A DNA stretch of 64,000 nucleotides from Undaria pinnatifida (GCA_012845835.1 JABAKD010000021.1:6293386-6357385), one strand, 5' to 3'; positions 35,901 to 46,812 are shown, counted from the first letter of the stretch. The notes: generated by a model not told the origin, from the letters alone. Numbers and translations: made by a program.

Positions 35901-36607
35901 CGTAACACGCATCCTTACAAGTGGTTAACCACAGCTAGGTGGTGAAAACGTACCCACTGTACATTAGCGTTGTGGTCGGTTTTTGTCAAAATCTCTGCAC
36001 CTAAATATATATATATATATATATTTAAGCATTAATAGTCTCCGGTAATGAAGGGTATCTGTCAAACATTCGACATATTTTACAAACACTTGACGTTTAA
36101 CGTGTCCCCTGTTTCTCGACCCTGTAAATTCATAGCGGTTTTACACATGGTCCATGTACCTGCGGTTTCTCGACCCCGCCAATGACTTTTTCCAAATTCT
36201 GTGAGCAATCGGGAGCTGGTGTTCGTAACGGTTATACCTAGGGAAGTATGGCGTTCCGCCCTTATCAACATTCATCTCCTTCGACACCAAAAAAGACAAG
36301 GCTAAACGATTTTCAATATATACGGGAGGACACATCTCTAATAGGCATGTCAACCTCTTAGCTGTTGACGGGCAACATGTATCTAGGGCACCGGGCCTAG
36401 TCACCGTCAACGTATCAATCACTGGGTCAGGGCCGTGTGGGAATGGAGTTTCTTAATGCATCTTGGAATGCGTGTATATGATCGTATAGCATTCCGTTTG
36501 CCATAATCGTTTAACGTCTTATACTCATCAACTCATAACATTCAAGAAAAACATTCCTATCAAATCAATATATTTACTCATTTGATAAAATGGACACCCA
36601 CCTACAA
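32969..36607. other. Interval between two opposed foldback elements
   Basis: This 3.6-kb, more AT-rich interval carries no recognised gene. Diverged internal repeats are visible: AAGACCTC...CCCAAAA followed ~110-200 bp later by AGAAACCATTTC and CTCTA-CGTARCACGC occurs at 33845-34000 and 35400-35600, with a scrambled version at 35790-35915. An AT dinucleotide run lies at 36005-36026. Minus-strand frames at 36080-36422 are open but unrecognised. A MITE-like 5' end occurs at 35198. Confidence 0.4.
35198..35260 (+). repeat. Possible MITE 5' end fragment
   Basis: GGCTACGAAAGGGGGGTACCC followed by GGGGCGAGTGAC resembles the left end of the MITE at 43339. No matching right end is found downstream. 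Confidence 0.35.
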
Positions 36608-38262
36608 TTTATTATAAAAATGAAAATACACTCCAGCTGTGAGAACGAAGATTTCGTCGAAACTCATCTTTGCAAGCTGTGCGTGATACTCCGATCGCGC
36701 GCATTACGAGTTGTGTGTCCTCATTAAGGATATAGGTCGGCGACTCCCGTTACAACTACAGTGTAGCTATCAGGGTCAACAGGATGATTTTAGTCAGTCT
36801 GTGCGCGGAAACTATAAAACCCGTTTCTGAGGGGGACAAAATCTGACAGCTGTGAAGGGAAAGGGGGTCCTGGTTTTGATCAAAAGCGAGCGGGTTTGGA
36901 GGGGGCCGGGGGGGGAGGGGGGGGGAGGGGCAATTTGTGCATGTAAGCTATAAATCCTTTCGAGGGGATGAATCTGACGGTTTTGGCTCCAGTATATTAT
37001 TGGGGGCGGGGGGGGGGGGGGGGGGGGGGGTTGGGGCAGGGAGGGGGGAGGGGGGGGGGGGGGGGGGGGCGGTTGGGCGGGGAGGGGGGGTTGGGCGGGT
37101 GGGGGGGGTTGGGCGGGGAGGGGGGGGTGGGGCGGGGGGGGGGGGTTTGGGCGGGGGGGGGGGGTTTGGGCGGGGGGGGCAGCTCAATATGTGCCTGGAA
37201 ACTATACATTATTTTGAGGGGATAAATGTGACAGTTTTGGAAACAATACATCAGTTTATCATGTATATCCTGGGGTAAGTCGTACAATCAGTGAGTAAAG
37301 AGAGGGTGGAGTGTTCGAGGGGGTGGGGTTGGGATGGGTTGGGGGGGGAGGGTGGGGGGTGGGGGCGGGGGGGGGGGCGGGGGGTTGGGGGGGGGGGGGG
37401 GGGGAAGGGCTTTAGGTGAGGGGTTTGTTATACGTGTGGTGCTAGGTCTAGGCGATGGTGCGGGTGATGGGGAAGAAGGGGGCGTTCGAGGCGGGGGAGG
37501 GGGGGGGGGGGACACAGCGGCATGGATGGCTCTCGAAAGATAATGAGGTGATATCCTGTGCGTGAAGTGTATATTAATGTGGCGGATTTCGATATTTGGT
37601 GGGGCGTTTGAGTAAGAGAGAGGAAGAGGGGGGGGGGGGGGAGATTTTTAAGAGATTTAGGTTACAAATAATATTCAAATACGCTTCTCGGCTCTGAGAT
37701 CAAAGATATGTAGCAGCTTGTTATACGCGTGGTGCTAGGTTTAGGCGATCGAGCAGGTGGTCGGGAAAGAGGGGGCGTTGGAGGGGGGGGGAGGGGGGGG
37801 GGGGGACACAGCGGCATGGATGGCTCTTGAAAGATATTGACGTGATATCCTGTGCGTGAAGTGTTTATTAATGTGGCGGATATCGATATTTGGTGGGGCG
37901 TTTGAGTAAGAGAGAGGAAAAGGGGGGGCGGGGGGGAGATTTTTAGGAGGTTTAGGTCACAAATAATATTCAAATACACTTCGGCTGTGAGATCAAAGAT
38001 ATGTAGCAGCTTGTTATACGCGTGGTGCTAGGTTTAGGCGATCGTGCAGGTGGTCGGGAAAGAGGGGGCGTTGGAGGGGGGGGGGGGGGGGGGACACAGC
38101 GGCATGGATGGCTCTCGAAAGATAATGAGGTGATATCCTGTGCGTGAAGTTATTATTAATGTGGCGGATTTCGATATTTGGTGGGGCTTTTGAGTAAGGG
38201 AGAGCAAGAGGGGGGGGGGGGGGGGGGGGGGAATTTTTAGGAGGTTTAGGTCACAAATTACA
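36608..38262 (+). mobile_element. Foldback-family element, very G-rich
   Basis: The head and first modules are nearly the mirror image of 31900-32968, including the private words TTTTGATCAAAAGCGAGCGGG and AGTATATTATTGGGGGCGGG. From 37005 to 37165 almost every base on the plus strand is G, broken by TT and single C. Glycine-rich frames here are artefacts of that composition. The copy continues into three ~300-bp tandem units at 37670-38262 and lacks the right terminal repeat. Confidence 0.8.
37670..38262 (+). repeat. ~300-bp satellite-like units, two full plus start
   Basis: Each unit runs from TTCAAATACRCTTC.CGGCT through GCTTGTTATACGCGTGGTGCTAGG, a G-run, ACACAGCGGCATGGATGG and TAATGTGGCGGAT. 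It ends in a second G-run and ATTTTTAGGAGGTTTAGGTCACAAAT. Unit starts are near 37670 and 37970, and a further start word occurs at about 38255. This is the family module amplified as a local tandem array. Confidence 0.75.
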
Positions 38263-39728
38263 ATTTATATGTGGAAGCATAAGTTTACACGACTTTTGTG
38301 GAAGCATAAGTTTACACGACCACAACACGCCAGACGCGGAAAAAAGGGGAAATTTCCCTGGTTTCACAGCTTGTGAGAGTAGCCAAACCTCAGGAACAAA
38401 AAAAGCGAGCCAAGGAGCGAATTGCGCCAACCTGGAGATCGGCGGACGTCAGGCCCAAGGTCGAGTGTGAAACAATATATATATCACGCGTCATTTTCGA
38501 ATTGGCACCTAAATTATTTCCCGACGATGCACTTTCAATTAGCGCCTCAAGCGCATGCCCTATCGTAGCTACTACTGCTGTGTGTCGTCTCATATCGGCT
38601 TAGTGGGTATAGTGCTATATACCCAACGAAGGACTTGTCGTGAGTACGATTCTCACCCAGATGACATTTGGTATCCGGGGGCGTGCTCGCTGGAGATGTT
38701 ATGGATGGTTATGATAGCTGTTAGTGTTTTTCTGAGTACTACTAACTGTAGTACGTGGAGATAGGATAGCTCCGGAGATCGCTCTTACGAAGTCGGTGAT
38801 AATGAATTAACGAACTGGAAAACATATTTGTATTTTTTTTATCATAACCCACTCATGTGAGTGTTTCTGAGTCAAGTCACACCGGGTAGTGTTATGTGTG
38901 GTGACTTTGATTGTTACCGACTTCATGTTTGTCTTTTTCAAGGGTGCGCGCTGGCGAAATTATTTCTCAAGCGTGCGCGCTGGCGAAATTATTTCTCAAG
39001 CGTGCGCGCTGACGACATTATGAATGGCTATTTTGGCAGTTTAACGTATATATGTGGTAGCACGACCCACTGAGTTACTGAGTCAAGTGAATTAGTATAG
39101 CTCAGTGGGCAGTGCTGTCGCATTCCTCGGTCGGATCATTTCGTTCGAAGGCCGCCGTCCAATCGAGAAGCGCGCAAAAATTTGTATTTCGAACGGTGCT
39201 CTCCAGTTATTTTCGGATCTTGATATATTATGGAGAGGTTGATAAGATAAACTTGACAAGGCATTACTTCCAAATTGGCATCGTATTTTATTTCATAATA
39301 AAAAAAACAATTACTGTGCGTTTGTTCAATAAATTTTGTTAGGTACACGTACATATATATGGATATAGACTTGGCAAGCGCACGCATGACATATCGGGGA
39401 AGAGGTTGTAGTTATCACGATTACTGCGCCAGGAAAAGCCACAGAGCAGCATTGCGAGTCGCTGCTTCCCCGGGGCCTCGACGGTTGCATTATACAATTT
39501 CCTACGTTGTTAAGCTGCGTCACGCAAAGAAAGGTGGTAGTAAGTAGCTTAGACAGTAGGATGGTTTGCTTTAATATTGTTGTGGTCCCTGAATTCGTTG
39601 CTGTGGTCGTTCGCCTGTCAAATGCGAGCAGTTGTGTGTTGGTGTGTAACTCAAAAATATGTTTGTGTTGTTTTGTGCTTGACGCGCTCCTTATTGCTGC
39701 TGATTGCTTATTGATCATTTCTTCTAGA
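38263..39728. other. Interval with short tandem duplications, no gene
   Basis: Two crisp small duplications are visible. A 27-bp period at 38271-38320 repeats GTGGAAGCATAAGTTTACAC, and a 29-bp period at 38944-39012 repeats GTGCGCGCTGGCGAAATTAT. Frames at 38373-38603 and 39359-39547 lack domains. Confidence 0.5.
39091..39160 (+). other. tRNA-like polymerase III boxes, probable decayed tRNA or SINE head
   Basis: TATAGCTCAGTGGGCAG is a near-ideal box A, and 30-odd bases later CGTTCGAAGGC resembles box B. I could not fold a full cloverleaf: the acceptor and anticodon stems do not pair. It may be a tRNA pseudogene or a SINE head unrelated to the four SINE copies. Confidence 0.3.
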
Positions 39729-40025
39729 GTTTTTTGTTTTTGGCACGCTTCTACTTACAGCTTCTGGACATGCAGGCCGTGGTAACAGGTGTCCTCCTTT
39801 TCTCCACTTCCCCGGCTACCTCCTTCATTTTGTTTGGAGCATAAGGTTCAGCACCCATTGATCGTCGATTGTTCATCGAGTGTTGTTAACTGACGCTCTA
39901 TCCCTTTTTGCAAGTCAATTTGTGCACAAGACAAGAGATTGAACGAGTAGGCAGTTGGGGAGATTCGATTTTACGAAGCTGACCTGTACCAGGCTCGACG
40001 ACATAACCTGGTACGCCTACGGAGC
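39729..40025 (-). mobile_element. tRNA-derived SINE copy 4, diverged
   Basis: On the minus strand it starts GCTCCGTAGGCGTACCAGG, keeping box A. It carries the body words CAATTTGTGCACAAG and ATCGAGTGTTGTTAACTGACGCTC (plus strand) and ends in an A-rich tail (T-rich at 39729-39741). It is more diverged than copies 1-3, so it is probably older. Confidence 0.7.
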
Positions 40026-40659
40026 AGTGAGTGACATAGAGCCGGTCGTGGTCTAGTGGGGCTCCATTCGTGTACTACTACTATTAATAATAGCGTTTGT
40101 CGTTGGGTTAAGTGACTACCGCTGTGAGCTTTTTTGTCTTTATGTATTAGCAGATGGGAAAAAGGGATAAACTAACTGCTGAAATCGCCTAGCAGCTTTG
40201 GTAGGTACGACTCAACGCGAATAGACGAGGGAAGAAAATGCTGATTTTTTTTATCGCGATACAAATCGGGGCAGGTGCGGTAGTGAGGACGAGGAAGGAA
40301 GCCCGCTCAATGACTCCGGATATAAGTTATACTACTGCATTGGGAGAGCCAGAGTAATGCGAGCATCACAATAAATAGGATAGATATTTCAGAAAACTCT
40401 GTTAATAGGAAAGAAAAAAGAAGTGAAGGTTAATACTGCTGATGTAATACTACGATAACCAAGCATATTTCACCGATCGACTCGACCTCGACTGACTGCT
40501 GTTGTAACATGCAATTTGTTCATGTACAACTTCTCTAATCACACGGAGCGGACATGGTCAGTCGCCTTACTGGCCCTGGATGATTGATTGAGTATAACTA
40601 TTATAAGACATGCATTCGACATGTTTCGTCGCCAGGCTGAAGAGTCAGTTGTTGGTTTA
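40026..40659. other. Unassigned interval
   Basis: No gene or repeat recognised. Confidence 0.35.
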
Positions 40660-41035
40660 TATGTTGGTTTATGCCTGCACATAAGTCTGATGTATGATGT
40701 GTATGACTGCACAGAATCTGCAAAGATGGTGTGTGTGTGTTCTTCACATTAAACCGTATGGTAGAGTAGAACGAATGATATGCTTGGCGGTCCCAATCTT
40801 TGATATGTTCGCGTTGAGCCTCTTTTGTCGCAGTGTACTAGTGCTACTGTTGCTACTCAGTTCACTAATTTTTTATCTTTGGGTGTGCATGTTTAGAGCG
40901 GCCTCCGGGACTCCCGGTACTTTAATAAATTACATCTTCTTATCTTCTCCTCCGCCTGATGGTATCTCGACCGAGAGCAACCTCGCCGTGAGCCACCCTA
41001 CGTCGGGCATACAGATTGTCGATTGTGCTAGCATG
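40660..41035 (+). repeat. Dispersed duplication, copy 1
   Basis: This matches 46465-46812 in direct orientation. Shared words include GATGTATGATGTGTATGACTG, GGTCCCAATCTT, GAGCCTCTTTTGTCG and GAGCCACCCTACGTCGGGCA. Both copies have an open frame starting IFDMF-LSLFCRS followed by a Leu run, which could be a hydrophobic segment. The same stretch is also open on the other strand, so coding is unproven. Confidence 0.8.
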
Positions 41036-41055
41036 ATCGTACGACAAGACAACTT

Positions 41056-42400
41056 GTGCCTTTGGACGTAGAGTGCTCTGAGGAGCTCGGGACGAGCATG
41101 ATTGTCGACTGCAGCGGCTTTTGCGGAGCCTACAGTCGAAATGGAGGGGAGCCAATTTGCTGGGAAGGTTACTCAGTCTCCGAGGACCACAAGGTCGAGA
41201 CACAACGCTTAACTGACAAGCGAACGGCTTGGTTTGCTGCATTGCAAGTGCAGGATCTTCACAAGACAGTCCTCCGTGGAGAAGAGCCAGTCTAGGAATG
41301 GACAGACGCCCAGAGGAACGCTGAACGGTGCATTCGCGACGCCTCAACAATTCCTAGAGGGAATTCTCTGAGAGATCGTCGGCCAGTTGACATGGCAACG
41401 AAGGCATGGGTTCTGTGAGCAGCAGCAAGAGCTATTCAGAACGATGGCTTCAGTAGCAATGGCGTGGATAGTGGAGGAAAAGCGATCGGAGGAAATAAGC
41501 ACAAACCAACCCGAGTCAGGAAGGTTGGAAGGAGACGCTGAAGCGGCAGAGCAAGAAACGCCAACGCAACCGCCCGAGCGGCAACCGCCGCAGCAGTTGC
41601 TAGCAGCGCAGCTGCTGGCCCTTTTGTCGCCACCGGAAGCATTTGGCGGAGATGAGCAACAAGGGGTAATGGTATCCGAGAACATGGTGGTTGAGGTTGG
41701 AGGAGTGATGGCGTGTGCTGGGGGAGAAGAGATGGTGGAGTCCATACAGATGGACAGGGAGAAAGAGCTGCTTCGGCAGCAGCCGCACCAGCAGCAGCCA
41801 CAACTACCTAGTGCTGCCGCCCAAACGCCATGGCCATTGTAACAGGCACCGCAATCGTCGCAGCAGTCGGTGAACGCGCAGCAGCTCCGCTGCTGTCGCC
41901 ACCGCAGGAAGTTGGCGAAGATGAGCACGAAGGGGTGATGGTATCGAGGACATGGTGGTTGAGATTGGAGGAGTGCTGGCATGTGCTGGGGGAAAAGAGA
42001 TGATGGAGATGGACAAGAATGAAGAGCTGCTTCATCAGCAACCAAACCAGCAGCAGCCACAGAGTTCTGGTGCTGCCGACCCAGAACCGTGGCTACCCTC
42101 AATGGCAGCAGGTCTTGTTTTTGATGAGAGCAACAGTGATTGATTGCGAGATCGCAAGCCATGATTTTTTGGGAGGCAGAGCAACGGCAGGGTCGTTTGC
42201 GGTTGGAAAATGCGCAACGAAGGGAGGCCAGAGCGATCGCGAGGAGGATGGAAGCGATTGGAAGGCGAGAAAGTCTTGGCACTGGTTGGTCCTTAAACAT
42301 CTTCGGGGGTTGGGGGAACGAGACGCCTGGTCGGCGCCTTACCCGTCCGGGGCGAAAACGTGTACGCGAAACGAGGTGACCCCACTACCGGGTGTCTAAA
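41056..42400 (+). pseudogene. Broken Gln/Glu-rich protein gene, unknown
   Basis: Plus-strand pieces read like a decayed coding region. The first (41056-41295) has TQRLTDKRTAWFAALQVQDL and, after a TAG, EWTDAQRNAERCIRDAS in the same frame. The second (41387-41842) is Glu/Gln-rich with runs of QQ and repeated VVEVGGVMACAGGEEM. The last (42140-42379) is Arg/Glu-rich with RRMEAIGRRES. A tandem duplication of ~280 bp lies inside (about 41600-41820 and 41875-42100). The 318-codon minus frame at 41344-42300 is Cys/Ser-rich and looks like the shadow of CAG/CAGCAG-type codons. I recognise no family; gag-like or nuclear low-complexity protein are both possible. Confidence 0.35.
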
Positions 42401-42599
42401 TCGAAAGGCTAGAGTTGGGCTGCGAAAGCAGCTGAGGTTAATCGACACACGACGCGTATGAAAATACGTGGAAGTGTGGTGAGCTAAAGCTTTATTTTTC
42501 CCCATCCGCCGGAGGATGAAAAAAATATAAGAAAAAAGCATGTACACTACAAGTATTATCTTCAACTATTTTTAAATACCCAAGCAACAGTAGTCGTAT

Positions 42600-42880
42600 C
42601 AAGACATGCTTGTTCATCGAATGATGATACACCGCAACTGGTATGACTAGCGGTTCATAGCGATTACGATACTTTTTATTGGTGTAGCGCTCGCTCGAGG
42701 GTAGGGTCAGTCGAATGATGCTATACTACAACTGATATACTTAGCGGTTGATACCCTGCTTATCAAGCGCAAGAACGGACTGAAATGCTGGATTATTTGA
42801 GGGATGAGCGATTGCTGGTTATAGTATTGATGTTTGTCGAGGAATGATACACAGCGCTTGGCTGTAATAGATGAGTTTTC
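42600..42880 (+). repeat. Degenerate ~100-bp tandem repeat
   Basis: TCGAATGATGATACACCGCAACTGG at about 42618 and TCGAATGATGCTATACTACAACTG at about 42711 share order with CTAGCGGTT.ATA. A weaker third unit begins near 42837 (TCGAGGAATGATACAC). Confidence 0.55.
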
Positions 42881-43104
42881 TGTCGTATATGATATGTGTT
42901 AGCACTTTAGTGAATTATTAATCAACCAGTTTATCTCAGTCCCGAAGAGTCAAGCAAAAATGGTTACTACTGCCGAAAGCATGACTTTTGATTCTGGTGG
43001 TCGGATAATATCATTGTATCGTTTAGTATATCAGCGATCTATTCTATTGACAGATAGTACCTAGTACGTGGTCGTGGTGGTAAATGAATTATTTTGTTTA
43101 CCAG

Positions 43105-44945
43105 GAAAAGTTCACGTATAATATGCGATGTTGCCACAATGATGGTGTCTACATGGATATACCTTTCGATTTGAATATTCTACCTTTCGATCCATTTACA
43201 AGAACAAATTATGGAGCTTTTAACACGTCGTTTACTACATACACCTAACTGGGTTGCATGCTACATGTAACATCAAACCTTCTAGAAAAAAACATGACCA
43301 GGCGGGTGATAGAAAGGGGTGTCTGTTTGCTGCAACCGACCAAGGCTACGGTAGGGGGGGTACCCCCATTTTCACTGGTGTGTTTGAGCCACTCGCACGA
43401 GTAGCTCTGTAACCTACGGATGGATGAAGATGGTTTAGGAACTTGGTTTGCCGCAGCTTAGACCACCTTTGCATTGCGTATTGATTTCGTCAATGTAAAA
43501 CATGAAGAAAACGTAATATTGCATAGGAAGAAAGGGTTTACTCGCGCGAGTGACCCCTAGCCATTGAAAAAAAAGGCTCAAAAGGGGACCCCCCTACCGT
43601 GGCCTGGGTCAACCGTCACTTTCGTCCCCTTCAAGGGTTTATAATTCTCGCGCACATATTGAAATGCTCGCCCCCCTCGCCCCCCCCCCCAATCCCTCAT
43701 GCTCAAAAGCCCCACCTGAAATCAAAATCTACCAAAGTAGTAAACACTACCAGCCAGCAAATATCATCTCATTATCCATCTAGCCATCCATGCCGTAGCT
43801 CCAACTCATCTCCGCCCTCCGCCCCCCCCCCACCCCTTTTTGTTCCCCGCCCAGTTCGTTCGAACGCCCCACTTACAATCGAAATCGGTCACAGTAATAA
43901 ACACTTCTAAGCAATTGGTATCACGTCAATACCTTTCTAGCCATTCATGACGTAGCTTTCATTCATCGCCCCTCCCGCCCTCCAATGCCCCCTCCTTCCC
44001 CACACCCCGCACGATCGCCTAGACCCAGCACCCCGCTTAAGGCAAGCCCCTACATCTGTGATTAAATCGCGCGATCGCAGCATCACACAAAATGTTGCGA
44101 AGATCAGTGTCGACCAAATCCTTGATATCATAGGTGGAGTGTAGTTTAATTTTAATATAACACCCAAACCTCTTGGAAACCCTTCCCCCTCCCCCCCCCC
44201 CCCCTCCCCTCCACGCCTTCTTTTTTTTCTTTTTCTCTTCGCTCTTTCTTGCTAAAAACGCCTCACCTAATATCGAAATCCGCCAGAGTAACAAACTTTT
44301 CCACGCCCTGGATATCGCCTCGTTATAGTTTTGGAGCCGTCCATGCCGCTGCTGCAATTCCCACCCACCCCCGCCCCCAACGTCCCCTCCTTCCCCATCA
44401 CCCGCACCATCGCCTAGACCTAGCACCACGAGTATAGCAAACGGCTACATCTATGCGACCTAAAGCCCCCCCCCCCCCGCCCCCCGCCCCCCCGGGCACA
44501 TTTCCCCCCCCCCTCCCCCACGAGAAGGATTAAAGGTTTCTACGCACAGATTGACGTGCCCCACCCGTCCCCTCCCCCCCCCTTCCCCCTCCCGCCCCCC
44601 TTTTGATCAAAATCAGGTCCCCACGTCCTTAGAAACTCCGCCCTCCTCTCACCAGTTATGCGACTTACAGTATTCACTTGATAAACTGATGCATTTTCCT
44701 CCACAGCTTTCAGATTTTGTCCCCCTCAGAAACGGGTTCATATTTTCCGCGTACAGACTGCCTAACATCACCCTGTTGACCCTTACAGCCACACTGTAGT
44801 TGCAACGGGATTCGCCGACCTATATCTTTAATGAGGACACACAACCCGTAATACGCGCGATCGGAGTATCACACACACCTTCCAATGATGAGTTTCCACA
44901 AAATACTCGATCTCACAGCTGGAGTGTATTTCAATTTTTACGGTA
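43105..44945 (-). mobile_element. Foldback-family element, interrupted by a MITE
   Basis: Read on the minus strand from 44945, it has the full head, G-punctuated modules, a second head-like start at about 44145 and the conserved AT-rich tail down to ~43105. It parallels 25665-27365 block for block but in the opposite orientation. A 271-bp MITE at 43339-43609 breaks the element at a site that is uninterrupted in the 25-27 kb copy. Confidence 0.8.
43339..43609 (+). mobile_element. MITE, 271 bp, copy 2, with CAACCG target duplication
   Basis: The left end ACCAAGGCTACGGTAGGGGG and the right end CCCCCTACCGTGGCCTGGGT are inverted repeats. CAACCG flanks both sides (43333-43338 and 43610-43615). The unoccupied site in the related element near 27010 has a single copy of that word. 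Inside are CTCGCACGAG near the left end and CTCGCGCGAG near the right end. It has no coding capacity and must rely on a transposase from elsewhere. Confidence 0.85.
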
Positions 44946-46464
44946 TGATATATTATGCATCTGTGTTTCGTTTTTTTGTTGCAACGACAAAAAATGTGTG
45001 ATTGCGTTTTAAACACACAACTGAATTCTCAACCATGCCTGGTGTTGTACCCGATTTAATACAGCACCTGTGGTACCAGGCATGAGAATCCTGGGTAATT
45101 GACGCATTTTCTGAGCAATAGTGGATGACAGAATTGTGTTCACCCCCCCCCTCCTCCCCCCTCCGTCAATGCCGTAAAAAACCGAGTGATAAGGGGGGAA
45201 GGGTGTATATATAAGGCTTATACTACCCACAGGTGATCACACGTCATGTTCGAACGATCGCACAGCAGCAGTGTACCAGTAAACCATTTGTTGTTTTTGG
45301 GATCGTTTGACAAGGAAATTTGGGATTTACAAATTTTTGCTGGGGGGGCGGAAAGAACTTATCGGTCGTCCACGTGACATGTTCTTTTTCAGCTCGCGGA
45401 GACGTCACCACCGCCGTAGTCTTGCGATGATTTCCTGGTGATATGAATTGGAAGTCGAGCTGGCAGGATGCTTGATGTATTTGAACAGGTAGTGTAGGTA
45501 GGTATGATGAATGCTGGCGTCCAAGGTTATTTGAAAGAGCACATGTCCTAATCAAAGTGTCCTGTAATACCAACAACGCGTGATGAGAGCTTTGTATGGA
45601 CTAAACCAGAGCGGAACTGGTTGGACAAAATATGGCTTGACTCGGGAGTCGGGGGGTTTGACTGCGGCGTGGAGAAGGTATATCTTAGCTCATATTGTGG
45701 GTGATGAAAAAATAGTTGAAGGCGATGCTCTTCCATTATTGTTTGAAGTTGAGGATGGTGCTTTTGAGTTTCAGGAACGTAGGATGGCGTGAGCATTATC
45801 GTGACAGTTGTCACGAGCAGGAGGAATGTAGAATTGACTATTTTCTCGTATCAATGTCCAAGAACCAAACTCGGGTCTGCGTTGATACTTATTGTTATAC
45901 TGTTTTTGATTTTGACTGGTGGCATGTAGAAAACGGGAGTAGCTAGACTGTATTACCACCAGAATTTTGCTTGATCGAATTTTTGGAAGCATACTAACTT
46001 GGGGGAACAGCATTGGTATTTTCGAGTAGTCGGAGACGAAATTTGATACCTACCTGGTATTTTTTTTTGATTTCAGCATTGAATTTGATCCATCGAAAGC
46101 TTGGGAGTATGATAATTTGAGGTAAAATGTACCTGGTGGATGTTTCCGTGGTTATCTTAGGCTTGATTTATTGAACCACTATCAGGAGCTTTTTTTTGTG
46201 GTCTAACACGGACTAATTCTACAGCACTCATGATCGCCCATATTCTTATCAGCGATTGCCGTTACGATTACTGGCGTTTAATTCCGCTAGCTGCGGCGTT
46301 CGATATCAATATTCATGTCGTTGGAGCAGAGGCAATATTGTCTTTAAATTGAAATGAGATATTGGAGGCATGTACCTTGTGTTGAATATGCAATGTTCGG
46401 ATTGTGCGCTTTGGATGAACGTTATGATGACATGCACACAGGCAGGGGGAATTTTGGTTCATGT
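44946..46464. other. Unassigned interval
   Basis: A 10-bp inverted repeat, CATGCCTGGT at 45034-45043 and ACCAGGCATG at 45075-45084, could form a hairpin. Frames at 45244-45576 (minus) and 45580-45792 (plus) have no convincing domain. No other feature is supported. Confidence 0.4.
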
Positions 46465-46812
46465 GTTGGTTTATGCCTGCGCACAAGGCTGATGATGTAT
46501 GATGTGTATGACTGCAAAGACTCTGCGGAGATGATAGAGTAGAACTATTGATACGATTGACGGTCCCAATCTTCGATATGTTCGAGTTGAGCCTCTTTTG
46601 TCGAAGTATACTAGTAGTGCTACTACTGTTGTTACTCAGTTCACAATTTTTTCGTCTTCGGGTGTGCACGTTCAAAGTAGCCTCCGGAACTCTGGTACTT
46701 GAATATGTATCCTATCTTCATATTTTTTCCGCCGCCGGATGGTCTCTCGACCGAGATCAATCTTCCCGTGAGCCACCCTACGTCGGGCATACAGATAGTC
46801 GATTATCAGTCG
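46465..46812 (+). repeat. Dispersed duplication, copy 2
   Basis: This is the partner of 40660-41035, 5.8 kb away in the same orientation, with substitutions and small indels throughout. The similarity stops soon after the shared word GAGCCACCCTACGTCGGGCA. The Gln-rich frame that follows copy 1 is absent here. Confidence 0.8.

Noticed and set aside
36937-37278. Glycine- or proline-rich frames across the G-runs
   Set aside because: They are an artefact of homopolymer composition; the same happens at every G-run or C-run array in the window.
30588-38262. CRISPR-like arrays suggested by repeated words and spacers
   Set aside because: Unit lengths are irregular, spacers are homopolymer G or C, and the composition is eukaryotic transposon-like. 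No cas-like gene is present.
38597-38656. tRNA-like stretch with GGCTTAGTGGG and a perfect T-arm hairpin GTGAG...CTCAC
   Set aside because: Acceptor and anticodon stems do not pair, so it is not a functional tRNA. It could be a decayed SINE head, but support is too thin.
41344-42300. 318-codon minus-strand open frame, the second longest in the window
   Set aside because: It is Cys/Ser/Pro-rich, as expected from the reverse of Gln/Ala-rich codons, and lies opposite plus-strand pieces that look more like protein.
45580-45792. LYGLNQSGTGW at the start of an open frame resembles the LYGLKQS..W motif of Ty1/copia reverse transcriptase
   Set aside because: The upstream sequence in the same frame is full of stops and has no other reverse-transcriptase motif, and the downstream residues do not fit. 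A chance match over eleven residues is likely.
12651-46140. Recurring ACCAGGT/ACCTGGT words in unassigned intervals
   Set aside because: About a dozen copies in 64 kb is not far above the number expected by chance for a near-palindromic 7-mer.
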